Part shown: piece after piece, positions 30,469 through 33,990 of the stretch | Position numbering within the stretch: the stretch's first letter is position 1 | How the letters are laid out: each line of letters begins with the position of its first letter | Assembly: GCF_017813335.1 (NCBI RefSeq) | Contig: NZ_JAGIYY010000015.1 | Location: forward strand, 1-33,990 | DNA from: Tianweitania sediminis | Lineage (GTDB): Bacteria; Pseudomonadota; Alphaproteobacteria; Rhizobiales; Rhizobiaceae | DNA: 33,990 nucleotides | Reading direction: 5' to 3' | The notes under the pieces: model-generated | Seen by the model: the letters and a program-made list of their open reading frames with translations, nothing else | The model's database searches: none | Told to the model about the DNA's origin: nothing | Program-made: the position numbers and the translations under genes

Positions 30469-30573
30469 ATGGACGCTGACCTTCTGCTGAAGAACGAAAC
30501 GGTATTCGCAGCCATGCACGGCGACAGCAGGTCAGCCGTCGGCGGACGAGCTCATTTCGGCCATGCGGGTTAA
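30469..30573 (+). CDS. possible 34-residue small protein
   Basis: ATG 30469 is preceded by GGAGG at a good eight-base distance and opens a 34-codon frame: MDADLLLKNETVFAAMHGDS, then RSAVGGRAHFGHAG. I do not recognise it. The good ribosome site is the only argument for it. It could also be the relic of a larger gene, or a leader peptide upstream of cysH. Confidence 0.3.
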   Translation: MDADLLLKNETVFAAMHGDSRSAVGGRAHFGHAG

Positions 30574-30655
30574 CCGGCACGAATTTTCGCCTCTTGTACT
30601 TTGAAAGAGTGCTTCCTTTCTGTGTCCGGAGCGTGTCGAGCGTTACCGTAGAGGC

Positions 30656-31414
30656 ATGAACACCGCCACTGTCGACGACAGCAATTTCGCTACCTTTTTG
30701 CAGCCACTTGACCTGGAGGGCCGTGTTCTTGCCGTGTCGCGGCTCCCGGGACGAAAACTCTTCACAACCAGTCTCGGCATCGAGGATCAGGTCATCACAG
30801 CTGCCATTGCGCGCAGCGGGGCGGCGATTGAGCTGGCGACGCTTGAGACCGGCCGTCTGTTTCCCGAAACGCTGGAGCTGATTGACGTGACCCAAACGCG
30901 CTACGGCCTGACGATCGAGCGCTTCCGCCCGCAAGACAGCGAAGCCATCCAGTATGCGGCCGCCTATGGCGTGAACGGCTTCTACGACAGCGTCGAAGCG
31001 CGCCACGCCTGCTGCCAATTTCGCAAGCTGGCGCCGCTTTCCCGCGCCCTCCAGGGTGTCTCCGTTTGGATCACCGGCGTTCGGCGTGGCCAGTCCGGTG
31101 CCCGAGCCGATGCGCAGCTCTGCGAGTTTGATGAAGCCCGCGGCATCCTGAAGATCAATCCGCTTGCCGACGCAGACCTGGAGATCGTGCAGCGCTACGC
31201 TACCCAGCATGAGGTGCCGCTGAACCCGCTGCATGCGCGCGGCTATCCATCGATTGGTTGCGAGCCCTGTACTCGCGCGATCAAGCCGGGCGAGCCCGAG
31301 CGCGCCGGGCGCTGGTGGTGGGAACAGGATCTCACCCGTGAATGCGGGCTCCACGTCAAACCGGGCACTTCGCGGGTTGTCCAGCATCCTTCTTCACAGG
31401 CTCTCTCATCATGA
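30656..31414 (+). CDS. cysH: assimilatory APS reductase (iron-sulfur type CysH)
   Basis: A 252-residue reductase of the sulfate assimilation pathway, yielding sulfite and AMP from adenylyl sulfate with thioredoxin as donor. The paired cysteines C119-C120 (EARHACCQF) and C202/C205 ([15 protein letters not shown]) form the [4Fe-4S] site that separates APS reductases from PAPS reductases. C230 in RECGLHV is the catalytic cysteine. The nucleotide loop region is [11 protein letters not shown] at about 38-48. Its stop overlaps the cysD start (ATGA). The lack of an APS kinase in this operon fits direct APS reduction. Confidence 0.9.
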   Translation: MNTATVDDSNFATFLQPLDLEGRVLAVSRLPGRKLFTTSLGIEDQVITAAIARSGAAIELATLETGRLFPETLELIDVTQTRYGLTIERFRPQDSEAIQYAAAYGVNGFYDSVEARHACCQFRKLAPLSRALQGVSVWITGVRRGQSGARADAQLCEFDEARGILKINPLADADLEIVQRYATQHEVPLNPLHARGYPSIGCEPCTRAIKPGEPERAGRWWWEQDLTRECGLHVKPGTSRVVQHPSSQALSS

Positions 31415-32358
31415 ATGCAGTTGCACGTCTGAAAACCGGCGCTCCTGTTTTGGAGCGGCGCATGTCCGGCCATTTGCAGGCGCTGGAAAACGAGGCGATC
31501 CATATCTTCCGCGAAGTGGCGGCCGAGTTCGAGCGCCCGGTCATGCTTTACTCGATCGGCAAGGATTCTTCGGTCCTGCTGCACCTGGCGCGCAAAGCTT
31601 TCTTTCCGGAACGGATCCCTTTTCCGCTGCTCCACGTCGACACGGGATGGAAGTTCACGCAGATGATCGCCTTCCGCGATCAGACGGCGCGTGAACTCGG
31701 CCTCGACCTTCATGTCCACACCAACCCGCGGGGGACGAGCGAGGGGCTCAGCCCCCTTAAGAACGGTTCCTCGTTTTTCACCAGCGTGATGAAGACCGAG
31801 GCGCTCCGCCAGGCGCTCGACGCAGGCCGCTACGATGCTGCTTTCGGCGGCGCGCGGCGTGACGAGGATGCGTCGCGTTCCAAGGAGCGCATCTTCTCGT
31901 TCCGCTTGGCGAACCATCAGTGGGACGCCCGCAATCAACGGCCGGAACTTTGGAATCTATATAACGGCCGCATCGCAAAGGGGGAAAGCGTGCGCGTTTT
32001 CCCGATGTCAAACTGGACGGAGCTCGATGTCTGGCAGTACATCAAGGCTGAGGCGATCCCGCTGGTTGATCTTTATTTCGCAAGGCGTCGACCCTTCGTC
32101 GAGCGCGACGGCATGATCATCCTGGCCGAAGATCCACGGCTTGAGCTGAAGCCCGGCGAGGTGGTTCAGGAAGACCTGATCCGCTTCCGCACGCTGGGCT
32201 GCTTCCCGTTGTCCGGCGGCATCCGCTCCATGGCAACTAATCTCGACGAGGTGATCGCCGAAATCGGCGCGTCTCGGTCCTCCGAGCGGCAGGGGCGTGC
32301 CATCGACAAGGATGAATCCCATTCAATGGAGAAGAAGAAGCTGGAGGGCTATTTCTGA
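31411..32358 (+). CDS. cysD: sulfate adenylyltransferase subunit 2
   Basis: A 315-residue catalytic subunit of ATP sulfurylase that makes APS from sulfate and ATP. The PP-motif [16 protein letters not shown] is at about 47-62. [20 protein letters not shown] and the C-terminal [11 protein letters not shown] are family hallmarks. The frame extends upstream into cysH; ATG 31411 overlapping the cysH stop is the natural start. Its stop overlaps the cysN start (TGATG), so the heterodimer is made in a coupled way. Confidence 0.95.
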   Translation: MNAVARLKTGAPVLERRMSGHLQALENEAIHIFREVAAEFERPVMLYSIGKDSSVLLHLARKAFFPERIPFPLLHVDTGWKFTQMIAFRDQTARELGLDLHVHTNPRGTSEGLSPLKNGSSFFTSVMKTEALRQALDAGRYDAAFGGARRDEDASRSKERIFSFRLANHQWDARNQRPELWNLYNGRIAKGESVRVFPMSNWTELDVWQYIKAEAIPLVDLYFARRRPFVERDGMIILAEDPRLELKPGEVVQEDLIRFRTLGCFPLSGGIRSMATNLDEVIAEIGASRSSERQGRAIDKDESHSMEKKKLEGYF

Positions 32359-33791
32359 TGCCTGCCAGCCAGATCCTTCCCTTTGAACCTGTTTCAGCCG
32401 TCGAGCAGCCCTCGCGCTCGGTTCTGCCCGACACGCTGCGGCTGCGCTTCCTGGTTTGCGGCAGCGTGGATGACGGCAAGTCGACCCTGATCGGCCGTCT
32501 CCTTTGGGACACGAAATCTGTTGCCGAGGATCACCGCGCAACGTTGCTTGCACGCGGCTCGAGGCAGAACGATCTCGACCTTCCGGACTTCGCACTTTTG
32601 CTAGACGGCCTCAAGGCCGAGCAGGAGCAGGGGATCACGATCGACGTCGCTTACCGCTATTTTCAGACGCCCCGCCGCGCCTTCATCGTCGCTGATACGC
32701 CGGGCCACACGCAATATACCCGCAACATGGCCACCGGCGCCTCAACCGCTAACGTCGCAGTTCTCTTGATCGATGCACGCGCCGGTCTTCTGGAACAAAC
32801 GCGTCGCCACGCCACTATCTGCCACCTGATGGGTATCCGGCAGATGATTCTCGCCATCAACAAGATCGACCTCGTGAACTACAGCCAGGCCGTGTTCGAG
32901 CGGATCGTGGCTGAGTTCCGTGCCTTCTCGTCCGATCTCGCGGGGATTGCCCTGACTGCAGTGCCGGTGTCGGCATTGAAAGGTGAGAATGTGGTCGCAT
33001 CCGCGAAGGGTGCGATGGGATGGTATCGCGGCCCTACGCTTCTCGAAGCACTGGAAGGGGCGGAGGAGCGCGATCAATCCAGCCTGCCGTTCCGCATGTC
33101 GGTGCAGCGTGTCTCGCGTCCCTCGGAAGGTTTCCGCGGCTACCAAGGCACCATCGCGGCAGGCGAGGTCACTGTTGGGGATCGGATCACCGTGCATCCC
33201 TCAGGCGAAACGGTGAGCGTGTTGCGCATCGTGACCTTCAATGGCGATCTGGAGGAAGCAAGTGCAGGTGAGGCGGTGACGCTGGTGCTCGATCGTGCGA
33301 CCGATGCGGCCCGCGGCGACATCCTTGCGGCAGCCGATGCGCCACCAATGCGGGCACGTGCATTTCGTGCCAAGGTCATTGCGCTCCAGGGTGGGGGGCT
33401 CATGAACAACAGCCGCATCCTCGTGAAGTCCGGCGCTCGACTGCGTTCGGCCAGGATCACGGTGCAGTCTGCGCTCGACCTGGCAACCGGCGCATGGCAG
33501 CAGGCAGCGACACTGCCATTGAATTCGATTGGCGAGGTCGTGCTGCAGTTCGATGAGGAAACACTGTTCGACCGCTTCGAGGACTGCTCGGGGCTTGGCG
33601 CCTTCGTGCTAATTGATCCCCAAACCAACAACACGATCGCTGGTGGAATGGTCATCGATCTCGCGCAGCCGGATGCGGCAACTTCGACGCGCATGACGGT
33701 GTCCATGCCGTCCGGTCTGGTGGAGCGCATTTTCGCTATTCCGGAACTCGCGGAGTACCGCAAGGAAATCGAGGTTCTCGCCCGCTGCTAG
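32358..33791 (+). CDS. cysN: sulfate adenylyltransferase subunit 1 (GTPase)
   Basis: A 477-residue EF-Tu-like GTPase that drives APS synthesis by CysD. G1 is GSVDDGKST (35-43), switch region EQGITIDVAYRYF, G3 DTPGHTQY and G4 NKID. Beta-barrel domains follow, ending LVERIFAIPELAEYRKEIEV. It stops at the length of a stand-alone CysN; the C-terminal APS kinase (CysC) domain found in NodQ/CysNC fusions is absent. This fits the iron-sulfur APS reductase encoded two genes upstream. Confidence 0.95.
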   Translation: MPASQILPFEPVSAVEQPSRSVLPDTLRLRFLVCGSVDDGKSTLIGRLLWDTKSVAEDHRATLLARGSRQNDLDLPDFALLLDGLKAEQEQGITIDVAYRYFQTPRRAFIVADTPGHTQYTRNMATGASTANVAVLLIDARAGLLEQTRRHATICHLMGIRQMILAINKIDLVNYSQAVFERIVAEFRAFSSDLAGIALTAVPVSALKGENVVASAKGAMGWYRGPTLLEALEGAEERDQSSLPFRMSVQRVSRPSEGFRGYQGTIAAGEVTVGDRITVHPSGETVSVLRIVTFNGDLEEASAGEAVTLVLDRATDAARGDILAAADAPPMRARAFRAKVIALQGGGLMNNSRILVKSGARLRSARITVQSALDLATGAWQQAATLPLNSIGEVVLQFDEETLFDRFEDCSGLGAFVLIDPQTNNTIAGGMVIDLAQPDAATSTRMTVSMPSGLVERIFAIPELAEYRKEIEVLARC

Positions 33792-33827
33792 CTGCAGCTG
33801 CGTCGCAAGTCCGGCAGGATGACGGGA

Positions 33828-33866
33828 CCTAATCCGCTAAGCGAGGAAAGTCGATTTCCGATTAGG
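33828..33866. repeat. nested inverted repeats behind cysN
   Basis: CCTAATC at 33828-33834 pairs with GATTAGG at 33860-33866. Inside lies GGAAA at 33845-33849 with TTTCC at 33855-33859. The structure lies between the convergent ends of cysN (33791) and the minus-strand exporter gene (33862), overlapping the latter's stop. It could work as a transcription barrier, but lacks a T-run. Confidence 0.4.
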
Positions 33867-33990
33867 GGCTAGGACGTTTGGCGAAGGCTAATCCCAGGCC
33901 CAGCAGGATCATAGCACCGCCAGAGATCTCGCGAAGGCGACGCACGAGGTTGGGCCGTGCTGCCGCTCCGTTCCTGATCCCGCCGGCGGC
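33862..33990 (-). CDS. LysE/RhtB-family exporter, C-terminal end (partial)
   Basis: The last 42 codons of a gene entering from beyond the window end. The residues REISGGAMILLGLGLAFAKR followed by PSP and TAA form the final hydrophobic helix and basic end seen in LysE/RhtB amino-acid exporters (typical pattern RxxxGxxLIxLGLxLAxxxR). It is convergent with cysN. Family assignment rests on this short end only. Confidence 0.6.
   Translation of the reverse strand, partial: AAGGIRNGAAARPNLVRRLREISGGAMILLGLGLAFAKRPSP

Noticed and set aside
1-33990. CRISPR arrays, tRNA or rRNA genes
   Set aside because: I saw no regularly spaced direct repeats and no tRNA- or rRNA-like conserved segments on reading the window.

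Overview
The window is GC-rich proteobacterial chromosome or large-replicon DNA, most likely from an alphaproteobacterium of the Rhizobiales/Hyphomicrobiales type, with a betaproteobacterium as second choice. This rests on family resemblance only: a Liv-type transporter with an acyl-CoA ligase, a protocatechuate (pca) block with a fused enol-lactonase/decarboxylase, an iron-sulfur APS reductase with cysDN, and IS3- and IS91-type remnants. It reads as an accessory catabolic region assembled from several modules separated by mobile-element debris.

Layout. 1-897: one IS3-family element interrupted by the start of a second, related one. 1166-8616 (minus): a complete operon of GntR regulator, LivG, LivH, LivM, Tat-like substrate-binding protein, LivF and an AMP-forming acyl-CoA ligase, joined by overlapping stop/start codons; it would import an acid and activate it to a CoA thioester. 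8724-12752: an island of small, poorly recognisable genes unlike the flanks. Several are broken by single-base frameshifts or an in-frame stop, including a PAPS-reductase-like gene; the island ends in a strong intrinsic terminator. 12799-22750: a divergent AraC regulator and a tightly packed plus-strand run of nine genes: Fe(III)-type ABC permease and ATPase, luciferase-like flavin monooxygenase, quinone-reductase-like MDR, periplasmic binding protein, FMN reductase, antibiotic-biosynthesis-monooxygenase-like protein, alpha/beta hydrolase and ACMSD-like amidohydrolase. 23143-27110: pcaDC fusion, pcaH, pcaG, pcaI, pcaJ. 27608-28110: IS91-family transposase fragment. 28318-30248: divergent LysR regulator and EamA/DMT exporter. 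30656-33791: cysH-cysD-cysN, then the end of a LysE-type exporter on the minus strand.

The best candidate for an undescribed system is the 13993-22750 cluster. It looks like a self-contained uptake-plus-degradation unit: importer, reduced-flavin monooxygenase with its own FMN reductase, then hydrolase and decarboxylase/hydrolase steps. Its logic resembles the Rut pyrimidine and pyridine-degradation pathways, but I do not recognise the gene set. Its substrate is unknown. The pca block beside it is the lower funnel for protocatechuate (ring cleavage to 3-oxoadipyl-CoA), although pcaB and pcaF are not in the window. The cysHDN block makes APS and reduces it directly, so the absence of an APS kinase there is expected.
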